A stretch of DNA of 64,000 bases from positions 222,186-286,185 of the forward strand of contig NZ_PYCN01000007.1 in NCBI RefSeq assembly GCF_003062295.1, written 5' to 3'. A model generated the notes under the pieces. It was not told the origin of the DNA. It searched no databases and saw only the letters and a list, made by a program, of their open reading frames with translations. Numbering within the stretch: the stretch's first letter is position 1; every line of letters begins with the position of its first letter. Below, one piece after another: positions 52,446 through 62,230 of the stretch. A program made the position numbers and the translations under genes. This DNA comes from Bradyrhizobium algeriense (GTDB lineage Bacteria > Pseudomonadota > Alphaproteobacteria > Rhizobiales > Xanthobacteraceae).

Positions 52446-52456
52446 CGTTCAGTCTC

Positions 52457-53416
52457 TCATTGCACGCGGCGCCCGGCTTTCGCATTGAGCGCATCGATCC
52501 GGGCGAGCCAGAATGCGCTTGCGGTGCCGAACACGTTGTAGCCGACATGGGTTGAAACCTTGATCCGGTTCAGAATCGAAAGGTCGGTCACGGTTTCAAG
52601 GCGATTGCTGCGCGGGTCATAGACGATCAGCTTCAGCGGAGTCTGTTCGAGGATGTAGCGCGACACGGTGTGTTGGGGATCGTTGCCGTGTTCCTCACAG
52701 AGCAGCACGCTGTCACCCTGCATCAGCCGCACGCCGCCCTTCATGGCCTCGATCTCGACGCCCTCGACGTCAAGCTTGATCAGATATTTGCCGCCGGGGG
52801 CGACCTTGCCGTCGTCGAGCAGGTTATCCAGCGCGATGACCGGCACCTCCTCGCCATCAGACTGGTCGCCGGCAATGCTGAAGGCCTCATGCTTGGTGCC
52901 GGACAACCGCGCGGTGCCGCGTGTCGCGCCGATCGCGCATTTCATGGCTTCGAAGCGATTGCCGTTGATTTTGGCGTTGTTGGCAAGCTTCGGAAAATTC
53001 TGCCCTGATGGTTCGATCGCGATCGCCTTGTGCGAACCAAACGGCTTGCTCGATACCAGGACCGACCAATAGCCGTAATTGGCGCCGCAATCGAGCAGCG
53101 TGTAGTCGACGTCGGCGGAATCCTTGAACAGCAATTCAAGTTCGTTCTCGTAGTGGTAGGTGCGGTTGAGCAGCTTGCTCCAGTAGCCGTCGCCATAGGG
53201 AAATTCGAAGACGGCGTCGGGATTGAGTTTGATCTGGATGCCGCGCTCGGGCAGCGTCGTGCGCAACAGGTTGGCGCACATATTGTAGCCGCGGTGCGAA
53301 AAATTCGACGCCACCTTCGATCCCAGCACCAGCGCAACCGCGGCCAAACGCTCCCACGCGTTTACGCCTACGAGCACGCCCGAAGCCCGGTCAAACTGGA
53401 TGGGCGCCTGCGCCAT
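52457..53416 (-). CDS. FkbM-family methyltransferase in nuo operon
   Basis: 319 aa from ATG 53414-53416, which overlaps the nuoD stop by one base. SAM-binding YTLLDCGANYGYWSVLVSS, AIAIEPSGQNFPKLANNAKI, and YLIKLDVEGVEIEAMKGG identify FkbM. Such enzymes methylate sugars or lipids; none is a known complex I partner. The operon position is striking. Substrate unknown. Confidence 0.88.
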   Translation of the reverse strand: MAQAPIQFDRASGVLVGVNAWERLAAVALVLGSKVASNFSHRGYNMCANLLRTTLPERGIQIKLNPDAVFEFPYGDGYWSKLLNRTYHYENELELLFKDSADVDYTLLDCGANYGYWSVLVSSKPFGSHKAIAIEPSGQNFPKLANNAKINGNRFEAMKCAIGATRGTARLSGTKHEAFSIAGDQSDGEEVPVIALDNLLDDGKVAPGGKYLIKLDVEGVEIEAMKGGVRLMQGDSVLLCEEHGNDPQHTVSRYILEQTPLKLIVYDPRSNRLETVTDLSILNRIKVSTHVGYNVFGTASAFWLARIDALNAKAGRRVQ

Positions 53417-54606
53417 CACCGATCGACCTCTCCGAACACGATATCGAGCGAGCCGAGAATGGCGGAGACGTCGGCGAGCAGATGGCCTTTGCAGATGAAA
53501 TCCATCGCTTGCAGATGGGCAAAGCCCGGCGCGCGGATCTTGCACTTGTACGGCTTGTTGGTGCCGTCGGAGACCAGATAGACGCCGAACTCGCCCTTCG
53601 GCGCCTCGACCGCGGCGTAGACCTCGCCGGCCGGCACGTGCACGCCCTCGGTATAGAGCTTGAAGTGATGGATCAGCGCTTCCATCGAGCGCTTCATCTC
53701 GCCGCGGCGCGGCGGCGCGATCTTGTTGTCCTCGACGACGACCGGACCCTGGCCATCAGGCGCGCGCAGTTTTGCGATGCACTGCTTCATGATGCGCACG
53801 GACTGGCGCATCTCTTCCATGCGGATACAGTAGCGGTCGTAGCAGTCGCCATTCTTGCCGATCGGAATATCGAAATCCATTTCGGCGTAGCACTCATAGG
53901 GCTGCGCCTTGCGCAAGTCCCAGGCTGCGCCCGAGCCGCGCACCATCACGCCGGAAAAACCCCACTCCCAGGCCTGCTGCAGCGTCACCACGCCGATATC
54001 GACGTTACGCTGCTTGAAGATGCGGTTGCCGGTGAGAAGCGTTTCGAGGTCGGCGACGACCTGCAGGAACGGATCACACCAGGTCTCGATGTCGTCGATC
54101 AGTTTTGGCGGCAGGTCCTGATGAACGCCGCCGACGCGGAAATAGGTCGCATGCATGCGCGCGCCGGAGGCGCGCTCATAGAACACCATGAGCTTTTCGC
54201 GCTCTTCAAAGCCCCACAGCGGCGGGGTCAGCGCACCGACGTCCATCGCCTGGGTGGTGACATTGAGCAGATGCGAAAGGATGCGGCCGATCTCGCAATA
54301 GAGCACGCGGATCAACTGGCCGCGGCGCGGCACGGTGATGCCGAGCAGCTTTTCCGCCGCCAGGCAGAATGCATGCTCCTGGTTCATCGGCGCGACGTAA
54401 TCGAGCCGGTCGAAATATCCAATCGCCTGCAGATAGGTCTTGTGCTCGATCAGCTTTTCCGTGCCACGGTGAAGCAGGCCGATATGCGGATCGACGCGCT
54501 CGACGACTTCGCCGTCCAATTCAAGGACGAGACGCAGCACCCCGTGCGCCGCCGGATGCTGCGGTCCGAAGTTGATTGTGAAGTTTCGGAGATTTTGCTC
54601 ATTCAT
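53416..54606 (-). CDS. nuoD: NADH dehydrogenase I subunit D
   Basis: 396 aa, the 49-kDa quinone-site subunit. NFGPQHPAAHGVLRLVLELD, GLLHRGTEKLIEHKTYLQAI, YFDRLDYVAPMNQEHAFCLA and the C-terminal DIVFGEVDR are diagnostic; the quinone-contact His and Tyr lie in the first and third stretch. 5 bp after nuoC. Confidence 0.97.
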   Translation of the reverse strand: MNEQNLRNFTINFGPQHPAAHGVLRLVLELDGEVVERVDPHIGLLHRGTEKLIEHKTYLQAIGYFDRLDYVAPMNQEHAFCLAAEKLLGITVPRRGQLIRVLYCEIGRILSHLLNVTTQAMDVGALTPPLWGFEEREKLMVFYERASGARMHATYFRVGGVHQDLPPKLIDDIETWCDPFLQVVADLETLLTGNRIFKQRNVDIGVVTLQQAWEWGFSGVMVRGSGAAWDLRKAQPYECYAEMDFDIPIGKNGDCYDRYCIRMEEMRQSVRIMKQCIAKLRAPDGQGPVVVEDNKIAPPRRGEMKRSMEALIHHFKLYTEGVHVPAGEVYAAVEAPKGEFGVYLVSDGTNKPYKCKIRAPGFAHLQAMDFICKGHLLADVSAILGSLDIVFGEVDR

Positions 54607-54611
54607 GATCG

Positions 54612-55223
54612 TCAGGCCTTCGGCTCAGCCTTCTCATCGCCCGGCAGCGGATAGTCCGCGCCTTCCCACGGCGAGAGGAAATCGAATTTGCGGAATTCCT
54701 GGTTGAGGCGGACCGGCTCGTAGACCACCCGCTTCTCCTGGTCGTCGTAGCGGACCTCCACGAAGCCCGTGAGCGGAAAATCCTTGCGCAGCGGATGGCC
54801 GTCAAAACCGTAATCCGTCAGCAGCCGCCGCATGTCGGGGTGGCCGGTGAAGATCACGCCGTAGAGATCGTAGGTCTCGCGCTCGAACCAGTCGGCGCCG
54901 GGAAACACGTCGATGATCGAGGGCACCTGCGTGGTCTCGTCGGCCTCGGCGCGGATGCGGATGCGCTCGTTCAGCGTCGGCGACAACAGATGATAGACCA
55001 CGTCGAAGCGCTTCTCGCGGCCGGGATAGTCGACCGCCGTCACGTCAGTGATGTTGATGAAGCGCAGCGCGGGATCGTCGCGCAGGTACTTCATCACCTC
55101 GACAATCTTGCCCGCATCTACCGTGACGGTGAGTTGGTTGAACGCGACCGCATGGGCGCTGGCCGCGCCGCCAAGCGCGCTAACAATCGTCTGCCCAAGA
55201 GCGTCGAGCTTGCCGTCGTCCAT
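54612..55223 (-). CDS. nuoC: NADH dehydrogenase I subunit C
   Basis: 203 aa 30-kDa subunit: FINITDVTAVDYPGREKRF, SIIDVFPGADWFERETYDLY, GHPDMRRLLTDYGFDGHPLR, DFPLTGFVEVRYDD. Separate from NuoD, unlike the fused CD of E. coli. Connects the cluster arm to NuoD. 11 bp after nuoB. Confidence 0.97.
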   Translation of the reverse strand: MDDGKLDALGQTIVSALGGAASAHAVAFNQLTVTVDAGKIVEVMKYLRDDPALRFINITDVTAVDYPGREKRFDVVYHLLSPTLNERIRIRAEADETTQVPSIIDVFPGADWFERETYDLYGVIFTGHPDMRRLLTDYGFDGHPLRKDFPLTGFVEVRYDDQEKRVVYEPVRLNQEFRKFDFLSPWEGADYPLPGDEKAEPKA

Positions 55224-55234
55224 TACCTAAAACC

Positions 55235-55825
55235 TTAGCGTTCGATGGTCCCGATGCGCCGGATCTTCTTCTGCAGCAGCAATATGCCGTAGAGCAGCGC
55301 CTCCGCCGTCGGCGGGCATCCGGGCACGTAGATGTCGATCGGCACGATGCGGTCGCAGCCGCGCACGACCGAATAGGAATAGTGATAGTAACCGCCGCCA
55401 TTGGCGCACGAGCCCATCGATATCACGTAGCGCGGCTCAGGCATCTGGTCGTAGACCTTGCGCAGCGCCGGCGCCATCTTGTTGGTCAGCGTGCCCGCCA
55501 CGATCATGACGTCGGACTGCCGCGGCGAGGCGCGCGGCGCAAAACCGAAGCGCTCGACGTCGTAGCGCGGCATCGACACCTGCATCATCTCGACCGCGCA
55601 GCAGGCAAGACCGAACGTCATCCACATCAGGGATCCCGTCCGCGCCCAGGTGATCAGATCGTCGGCGGCGGCGACGAAGAAGCTCTTGTCCGAAAGCTCG
55701 TGGTTGACCTCGAGGAAGAACGGATCATTGGCGCCGACCGGCCGGCCGGTAGCGGGATCGAGAATGCCCTTCGGCGCCTGCGCGATCGCGGGCGAAGAGC
55801 CTGTTGCTGTCGGGCTCAGTCCCAT
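55235..55825 (-). CDS. nuoB: NADH dehydrogenase I subunit B
   Basis: 196 aa from ATG 55823-55825, overlapping the end of nuoA by 10 bp; a start 7 codons earlier is possible. N2 cluster ligands: GLACCAVEMM, MGSCANGGGYY, VPGCPPTAEA. An N-terminal extension (GLSPTATGSSPAIAQAPKGI) precedes the core. Transfers electrons to quinone. Confidence 0.96.
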   Translation of the reverse strand: MGLSPTATGSSPAIAQAPKGILDPATGRPVGANDPFFLEVNHELSDKSFFVAAADDLITWARTGSLMWMTFGLACCAVEMMQVSMPRYDVERFGFAPRASPRQSDVMIVAGTLTNKMAPALRKVYDQMPEPRYVISMGSCANGGGYYHYSYSVVRGCDRIVPIDIYVPGCPPTAEALLYGILLLQKKIRRIGTIER

Positions 55826-56181
55826 TCCAGCGCGCCTTTCTTCCACTCATAAGCAAAGCCGACCGTGAGGACGGCGAGGAACACCATCATCGACCAGAAG
55901 CCGGTAGCGCCGAGCTTGCCGAAGGCGACCGCCCACGGGAACAGGAACGCCACTTCGAGGTCGAAGATGATGAAGAGGATCGCGACCAGATAGAAGCGGA
56001 CGTCGAACTTCATACGGGCGTCGTCGAATGCGTTGAATCCGCATTCATAGGCGGAGAGCTTTTCCGGATCCGGCTGCTGGAACGCGACCAGGAACGGAGC
56101 GATCAGGAGCGCCAGACCGATCAGGCTCGCCACCCCGATAAACACGACAAGTGGAAGGTAATTCTGCAGGATGCCGGTCAT
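55816..56181 (-). CDS. nuoA: NADH dehydrogenase I subunit A
   Basis: 121 aa, three spans. KLSAYECGFNAFDDARMKFD, with the loop cysteine, and FYLVAILFIIFDLEVAFLFPW are characteristic NuoA sequences near the quinone entry. First gene of the long operon nuoA to DUF1467. The 200 bp upstream should hold its promoter; no element is convincing. Confidence 0.96.
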   Translation of the reverse strand: MTGILQNYLPLVVFIGVASLIGLALLIAPFLVAFQQPDPEKLSAYECGFNAFDDARMKFDVRFYLVAILFIIFDLEVAFLFPWAVAFGKLGATGFWSMMVFLAVLTVGFAYEWKKGALEWD

Positions 56182-56378
56182 CGGCGGTGCCTTTTCCTGC
56201 GGATTTGGCCGCAGATTCGTTGATTGGAATTATTCTTGGCTTAGCGCAGCGCAACAGAGGGCGCAAGACAAGCCGGCTTGAGGGTAATGCCTGCGTTTGA
56301 CGCATCCGCAGAACCCGAAAAAGTGTTGCGTTCCGGCCTCGCCCGACCAACGCGCGCCGGGCCGCAAGGTGCCGAATT

Positions 56379-56888
56379 TCAGTTCAAATCCTTTTCATCC
56401 GCGAGCATCTGGGCGGCCGTGTCCGTCAGGCGGTCGATCTGCCCCAGCAGTACCTCGAGCTCGTCCTTGCCCAGCTGTTCCAGGAGCCGCCGGTTGCGCT
56501 CCTGCGCGCCAGCCACAATGGTGTCATGCGCCGCCAGGCCCGCCTTGGTCAGGCAAACCAGCGTCTCGCGGTTGTCCCGCGGATTGACCTCCTTGGCGAC
56601 TAGCTTCCGCGTGACCAGTTCCGCCAGTGCGCGGCTGATCTGCCCCTTGTCCATGCCGACCGCTTCCGCGAGCCTGATGACGCTCATCGGCGGCCGCCGC
56701 CCCAGCGAGGCCACCAGGCCGAACTCCACCGAGGACAGCCCCGCCAGCCGCTTGTAGCGCAGGATCGCGCCGCGCTTGAGCAGATTGGCCAGCACCATCA
56801 GCCGCGACGACATCATCGCGGTGATCGGCGCCAGCTCCTCAGCCGCAGCGGGCGGCGGCGCAGCCTGCTTTCCCGGTTTCTGGTTCAT
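56379..56888 (-). CDS. MarR-family regulator
   Basis: 169 aa from ATG 56886-56888 after AGAGG. Winged helix: AGLSSVEFGLVASLGRRPPM, IRLAEAVGMDKGQISRALAE, VAKEVNPRDNRETLVCL. Faces a Rieske oxygenase pseudogene 168 bp away on the other strand, its likely former target. Ligand unknown, aromatic compounds are typical. Confidence 0.9.
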   Translation of the reverse strand: MNQKPGKQAAPPPAAAEELAPITAMMSSRLMVLANLLKRGAILRYKRLAGLSSVEFGLVASLGRRPPMSVIRLAEAVGMDKGQISRALAELVTRKLVAKEVNPRDNRETLVCLTKAGLAAHDTIVAGAQERNRRLLEQLGKDELEVLLGQIDRLTDTAAQMLADEKDLN

Positions 56889-57056
56889 AGCAAACCTCTG
56901 CCAACAAAGTAGGCCGGTGCCAAGCTCGCCAGCGATGGCGATTGAACAAGGCAATCGACCGATACGACATGACGATCGTTGATATTGTCATCGATTTGCA
57001 TTTCACAAAACTTCCATACGACCGCGGCGCCAAAAGCCGCGGCGGCAGGAAACGGC

Positions 57057-57836
57057 ATGAACATTACGCAGCGGGATCGCGATCTCGGGATCGGCTATGC
57101 CATGAAGCCGTCCACCACGCGGACCGAACTGACCTCGGTCGGCTGCGGCACGCCGATGGGCGAACTGCTGCGGCGCTACTGGCACCCCGCCGGACTTGTT
57201 GCCGACGCCACCGATATCCCCAGAAAACTACGCGTGCTCGGCGAGAACCTGGTGCTGTTTCGCGACAGGCACGGTCGCGCCGGCCTCTTGCACGCCCGCT
57301 GCTGCCATCGCGGCACCACGCTCTATTACGGCAAGGTCGAGGAAGACGGCATCCGCTGCTGCTACCACGGCTGGAAGTTCGACACCGAGGGCCGTTGCCT
57401 CGAACAGCCCTGCGAGCCCGAGGGCGGCCTGTTCAAGGACAAGGTGCGGCAGCCCTGGTATCCCCTGCAGGAACGCTACGGCCTGATCTTCGCCTACCTC
57501 GGGCCCGCCGAGAAGCAGCCGGCCCTGCCGCGCTACGATGCCTGGAAAACATGGACGATGGCGAGTTCGTCGAGGCCGATGATTCTTCCATCGGTGGCGG
57601 CGGCCCCGCCGTCATCGCCTGCAACTGGCTGCAGCATTTCGAAAACGTGGTCGCCCCCTACCACGTCCCGGTGCTGCACGGCTCTTTCTCGCGGCCGCAA
57701 TTCACCAACATGATGGCCTCGATGCCGGAGGTGAAGTTCGAGATGTCGCCGTGCGGCGTCCTCGTGCGCTCGATCCGACGTCAGGACGACGGCAAGGTGT
57801 TTTATCGGGTGACGGAAGCCGCCCTCCCCACGCTGC
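57057..57836 (+). pseudogene. Rieske non-heme iron oxygenase, frameshifted and truncated
   Basis: ATG 57057 after AGGAAA; the Rieske ligands HARCCHRG and CCYHGWKF are intact at ~80-115. At about 57541 the frame shifts: LPRYDA is followed in another frame by LENMDDGEFVEADDSS and NWLQHFENVVAPYHVPVLHG, the catalytic-domain start. The gene then stops at ALPTLR near 57830 and runs into an MFS gene. The rest of the catalytic domain is deleted. Formerly an aromatic ring-hydroxylating or O-demethylating oxygenase. Confidence 0.85.
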
Positions 57837-58473
57837 GTGCTCCGCGACACCACGATGGGCCTGCTGGCAAGCTTCGGTTTCGTGCTGTTCTATTCGCTGC
57901 TCGGCATCCCGATCGCGCGCCTCGCCGATCGCTTCAACCGCCGCAACATCGTGGCCGTTGCGCTGACGTTCTGGAGCGCGATGACGGTTTTCTGCGGCCT
58001 GGCGCACAGCGTGACGACGCTGGCGCTCGCGCGCATCGGCGTCGGCATCGGCGAATCCGGCGGCACGCCCGCCTCGCAGTCGATCATTGCCGATCTCTTC
58101 AGCAAGAACGAACGCCCCGCGCGCGCTCGGCGTCTACGCCATCGGCACTTATCTCGGCGTATTCCTCGGCTATTTCATCGGCGGCTATATCAACCAGTAC
58201 CACGGCTGGCGGACGGCGTTCTATGTCGCCGGCCTGCCCGGCATCGCAATCGCCGCGGTGCTGTGGCTGACGATCTCCGAGCCGAAGCGCGTGGCGATGG
58301 CGGAGACGTTCACGCCGGAGCCGATCAGGCCGACGCTCGGCTTCCTCGCCTCGCAGCGAACGTTTGTCATTTTGCTCGCCGGCTTTTGTCTCACCACCTA
58401 CACCAACTACGCGACCTCGGCCTGGATTCCGCCGTTCCTGGCGCTTCCTTCTTTGTTTTTATTATTGTTTTGA
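57837..58473 (+). pseudogene. MFS transporter remnant, frameshifted
   Basis: Begins inside TM2 region (LRDTTMGLLASFGFVLFYSL), with the MFS loop ARLADRFNRRN, then IGVGIGESGGTPASQSI. At a GC repeat near 58115 the frame changes to RALGVYAIGTYLGVFLGYF and FIGGYINQYHGWRTAFYVAG. Ends abruptly at SAWIPPFLA followed by AT-rich LPSLFLLLF and a stop. Both ends and the frame are lost. Probably the transporter of the neighbouring catabolic gene set. Confidence 0.85.
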
Positions 58474-58514
58474 TCCCGGCCCGCGGCCCGCATCGCTATA
58501 GGTTAGGATCTGTA

Positions 58515-58530
58515 TGTGATCTACATCACG
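58515..58530 (+). promoter_or_regulatory. CRP/FNR-type box
   Basis: TGTGA-N6-TCACG: matches the CRP consensus at 9 of 10 positions. It lies 133 bp upstream of the 64-aa peptide gene and is the only such site I noticed in the window. Confidence 0.45.
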
Positions 58531-58662
58531 GATGGTTTGGCAGAAAACAGGCGAAATACCGGCCGAATGAAACCATTTTGCCTAAACCGCGAAACGATCC
58601 TGAAACACATGGGGCGTACCCCTCTCACAGCAGGGACGCGGAAGGCGTCCGGGAGGCATCAC

Positions 58663-58857
58663 ATGAACCACTCAATTCACTCAGCGGATCGCAGTACCCA
58701 CCTGAAGATCGTGGTTGTCGCGCTCGTGGCGGGTATCGCGGTGGCAGCCTTCGGCATTTCCGCCCGGACCGGTGCGGATTACAGCCAGACCGCGCAGGTC
58801 GTGAAGGCCGGCAAGGCGGTGGTCGTCACCAGTTCGAACACCTCGACGGTGCGTTAA
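58663..58857 (+). CDS. 64-aa single-span membrane peptide
   Basis: From ATG 58663 with GGGAGG 6 nt upstream. The sequence MNHSIHSADRSTHLKIVVVA, then LVAGIAVAAFGISART, then QTAQVVKAGKAVVVTSSNTS: one membrane anchor and a short outer tail. I believe similar small proteins occur in several copies in Bradyrhizobium; function unknown. It has its own CRP/FNR-like box and a terminator 28 bp after the stop. Confidence 0.8.
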   Translation: MNHSIHSADRSTHLKIVVVALVAGIAVAAFGISARTGADYSQTAQVVKAGKAVVVTSSNTSTVR

Positions 58858-58884
58858 CGGTATCGATTTTATTGGAATAAAAAC

Positions 58885-58907
58885 GGCCGCCTTCGGGCGG
58901 CCTTTTT
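58885..58907 (+). terminator. Intrinsic terminator after the 64-aa gene
   Basis: GGCCGCC TTCG GGCGGCC stem with a UUCG tetraloop, followed by TTTTT. Preceded by an A run, so it may also work leftward. Confidence 0.9.
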
Positions 58908-59029
58908 GTTTGCGGCTGGTCGTGAAGAAATCGGTATCAAGCCATTGAAAAATGGCGCAGCGCCCTTACTCGGCGAACATTTGAAATCTCCTCGGACACA
59001 CTGCGTGCAAGAAAGGGCTGACGACCCTG

Positions 59030-62000
59030 TCAGATGGGCAGCAGCACGATTTCCGAATACAGCCTGTCGAGGTCGCCGGCCGCGAGTTGCGGGGAACGGT
59101 AACAGGCGCGCACCGGGAGTATCACACCTCGTGGCCGGACCGGAAAGAGCCGCGCCTCCCCGACGAGCGCCGCTGTCCGCTGTCGCCGCAGGATCGCTAG
59201 CTTGACGCGCTCGAGATGCCGCCACAGCAGCTCCGGTGCACTACAATGCAGGATGTCCGAATAGGGGATTCCCAGCGGCAGAACTCGCGCCAGTCCTCCC
59301 AGTCGGCTCGCCGCAACACGGTGAATGCGGCGCTTCACCACGAGATAGGCATAGTCGGCCCCGTCGCTGACGGTGAGCTGCAGGGTGTCATACGTCGCGT
59401 GATCGTCGAAGATCTGTCGTTGTTCGCCGGTCAACCTCTCGCGGATCACAGCCGGATCGAAGCTGATGACCGGCCGGTTCGGCCCGAACAGCGTCTCGGC
59501 CTGTAGCAATGGCGGCATGGCGATCCTGTGCGACTCCAGCAGCTTGAAACGCTGCGCCATGAGGGCAGCCCAAGATGTCGGCTGCGGGGTGAAGCTCGTA
59601 TAGGTGAGGTCCTCGTCCTCCAGCAGCGAGGCAAGCAGGGCCATGCCCCAGCCGCGGTACTGCGCGTGTACGACCCAGGAGGACAGATTGCAGACGAGCA
59701 CGGCCTCCCCGTTCACCTGCCGCCGGGCGGTAACAGCCCCGATGAACCCAGCGATTGCGTCGCCGTCAAGGAGTATGAAGCCGCGCCCGTGATCGGACCA
59801 CTCATGGTCGAACAGCCGACGCCATGTCGCGGCATTGATGCCCGACTCGCGGAAGGATTCCTCAAGGAAGCGGCAGATCGGCTCCCGGTCGTCCGGACCC
59901 ACGGCACGGAGACGCGGGCCGGACTGACTAAACTGCTGCGCCGTCACTGCCTCCTCGCCGACGGAGAGGACCGTGATCAGGCCTTCGATCGAGTGCGCCG
60001 CCAGGAAGGCCGAGAGGGGCACGGGATGCCCGGCATAGCTCTCGATCTCAAGCAGCAGGCTCACCACTGTGAGCGAGTCCGCACCGAAGCCAAGAAGATT
60101 ATCGGACCAGCCGATGTGCGCAACGCCCAGCACGCGTTCGCAGATCGCCTGCAGGTCCTGCCGTAGCCGGTCAGGGTCCGGGACCGCCCCACGGCCTGGC
60201 GGTGGCCCCCTGACACCCGGAGGCACTCGGAGAACCGGATGCTTGGCAATGGCATCAAGGCATTCCGGGTTCAGCAGAGCGTCGCGATTTCGTACAAGGC
60301 GGCCATTCACCGCGTCCCGCGCCGCGGCTTCGGACCGCTTGCCGTTGAAGGTGACAGGAAGCGCCTCGACTTGTGCAATACGCGCCGGCACGAAGGCCAG
60401 CGAGCCGCACCGCGCAAGCTCCGAGCGGATGTGATTCGCCATCTTGTCGTTGAGTACCAGACCTTCGCGCAGCACGAGCAAGAGAACCATGCGTGAGCCG
60501 CCTGGCTCCTCTTCTGCTTGCTGTTCGACCGCGATAGCCTCGAGGACATCCTCGATACAATCGAGGATGCGGTAGATCTCCCCGGTGCCTGTGCGGATGC
60601 CGCGCACATTGAGAACTCCGTCGGAACGGCCATGCAACCGCCAACCGCCATGGGGCGTGGCTTCGATCAGATCGCCATGCGTCCAGAGGCCGGGGTTCTG
60701 GGCGAAGTAGGCGGCATGAAAGCGCGTGCCGTCGACATCACCGTGAAAGCCAAGGGGGCGCGAGGGAAAAGGGTTGCCGCAGACGAGCTCGCCGATGCGC
60801 GCCTCCGGATCGTGAGGCGGCGGGAGCGAGCGGACATCGAGGCCGAGGCTGCGGCACTGTGCCTCGCCGCGATGGACGGGCAGGTCCGGATTGCCCAGGA
60901 CAAAGCAGCCGATGATGTCGGTGCCGCCCGAGATCGACTGCAGCGGCATCGCCGCCTTCACTTCGCCGCGGACCCAGTCGTACTGGCGGGGATACAGGAT
61001 GGAACCGGTGGAAAGCATAGCCCGCAGGGCTGAAAGGTCGAACATCCGACCCGGGGAAGAGTCTTTCTGCTCGCAGAAGTGCAGATAGGCAGGATTGGTG
61101 CCGAAGACGGTCACGCGCTCCTCGGCGACGATCCGCCAGAACGTGTCTGGCGCCCCGAGCGGCCCATCGTAGAGGACAATCTCCACGCCGGAGGCGAGCG
61201 CGGAGAGCTGCCAGTTCCACATCATCCAACCGCAGGAGGTCTGGAAGAACAGCTTGTCGCCCGGCCCGAGATCACAGTGCAACCGGTGCTCTTTCACATG
61301 CTCCAGCAGGGTGCCGCCGGCACCATGCTGGATGCATTTTGGCGCGCCCGTGGTGCCGGAGGAGAACATGGTGAACATTGGCTGGTTGAACGGATGGCGC
61401 GGCCAGCCGGGTGGGTCCTTGTCGGTGTCGTCATCGCGGATCAGATCGGCAAGCCTGTGCAGAGGCACCATGATCTCGCCGGCGGGAAGCGAGCCGTCGT
61501 CCAGAGCAATTATCGCGGTAAGGCCCGGCAGGCCGGCCGCCGCTCCGACGACGCGCTCGGAGACGGGGACGCCCGGATCCCATGGCTCCGCTCTGAGGCA
61601 GCCGAAGAGCGCCACAGGCTCCAGAGGGGCGAAGCGCAGGAGGATCGCAGGCACACCCATGTCCGGCGCGCAGCTAGCGAAAGTCGCACCAATGGCCGCG
61701 GTGGCCAGGCAGGCAATGACCGCCTCGGCGTTGTTGCGTGCAATCGCCACGACGTGATCGCCAGGGCGCACACCGAGCTGCTGCAGCGACTTCGCCAACC
61801 GGGCAACCGTGCAGCGCAGAGGGCCCCGCGTGAGCCGGTCGCGGCTGCCGTTAGCATGGCAGGCCGTCAAGACCGACTGGCCGGGACTGCCGGTGAGGAG
61901 GCATTCGGCGTAATTGAGACGAAGATCTGGGAAGAAGCGCGCCGTCTCGCAGGCATCGCCGACGCAGACCGGCTCGACCCCGCCGTGCCAGGGCAGGTCG

Positions 62001-62218
62001 GACCACTCCAGGAAGAGGCGCCAAAAGCGGCGGAAGTCCTCAACCGAGAAGCGGTCCATCGCAGCATGATCAGGCAGGTGCTGTCCCGTCCGGACCTCGC
62101 ACCATTGCCTGAAGGCAGTCAGTTGCGAATGCGCGACGGCCTGATCATCGGAACGGAACACCCCTTCCGCGAGACTCCCATGAAAAGACCCTGCACTATT
62201 AGTCAGAGGCATCCCCAT
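59030..62218 (-). CDS. Acetoacetyl-CoA-synthetase-like / carrier protein / GNAT fusion
   Basis: 1062 aa from ATG 62216-62218, with GGAG 6 nt upstream; a start four codons earlier is possible. Numbering counts from that earlier ATG. Residues ~30-660: ANL-family adenylating domain resembling acetoacetyl-CoA synthetase (FSSGTTGAPKCIQHG at 289-303, TSCGWMMWNWQLSAL, SGGTDIIGCFVLGNP, catalytic Lys631 in NGKRSE). Residues ~685-755: carrier domain with LLGFGADSLTVVSLLLEIE (Ser719 for phosphopantetheine). Residues ~775-900: GNAT acyltransferase (SWVVHAQYRGWGMALL), then ~165 residues of unknown fold. Probably loads a small acid on the carrier and transfers it to an amine. No PKS or NRPS module is adjacent. 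Confidence 0.85.
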   Translation of the reverse strand: MGMPLTNSAGSFHGSLAEGVFRSDDQAVAHSQLTAFRQWCEVRTGQHLPDHAAMDRFSVEDFRRFWRLFLEWSDLPWHGGVEPVCVGDACETARFFPDLRLNYAECLLTGSPGQSVLTACHANGSRDRLTRGPLRCTVARLAKSLQQLGVRPGDHVVAIARNNAEAVIACLATAAIGATFASCAPDMGVPAILLRFAPLEPVALFGCLRAEPWDPGVPVSERVVGAAAGLPGLTAIIALDDGSLPAGEIMVPLHRLADLIRDDDTDKDPPGWPRHPFNQPMFTMFSSGTTGAPKCIQHGAGGTLLEHVKEHRLHCDLGPGDKLFFQTSCGWMMWNWQLSALASGVEIVLYDGPLGAPDTFWRIVAEERVTVFGTNPAYLHFCEQKDSSPGRMFDLSALRAMLSTGSILYPRQYDWVRGEVKAAMPLQSISGGTDIIGCFVLGNPDLPVHRGEAQCRSLGLDVRSLPPPHDPEARIGELVCGNPFPSRPLGFHGDVDGTRFHAAYFAQNPGLWTHGDLIEATPHGGWRLHGRSDGVLNVRGIRTGTGEIYRILDCIEDVLEAIAVEQQAEEEPGGSRMVLLLVLREGLVLNDKMANHIRSELARCGSLAFVPARIAQVEALPVTFNGKRSEAAARDAVNGRLVRNRDALLNPECLDAIAKHPVLRVPPGVRGPPPGRGAVPDPDRLRQDLQAICERVLGVAHIGWSDNLLGFGADSLTVVSLLLEIESYAGHPVPLSAFLAAHSIEGLITVLSVGEEAVTAQQFSQSGPRLRAVGPDDREPICRFLEESFRESGINAATWRRLFDHEWSDHGRGFILLDGDAIAGFIGAVTARRQVNGEAVLVCNLSSWVVHAQYRGWGMALLASLLEDEDLTYTSFTPQPTSWAALMAQRFKLLESHRIAMPPLLQAETLFGPNRPVISFDPAVIRERLTGEQRQIFDDHATYDTLQLTVSDGADYAYLVVKRRIHRVAASRLGGLARVLPLGIPYSDILHCSAPELLWRHLERVKLAILRRQRTAALVGEARLFPVRPRGVILPVRACYRSPQLAAGDLDRLYSEIVLLPI

Positions 62219-62230
62219 GGGCCGCTCCAT

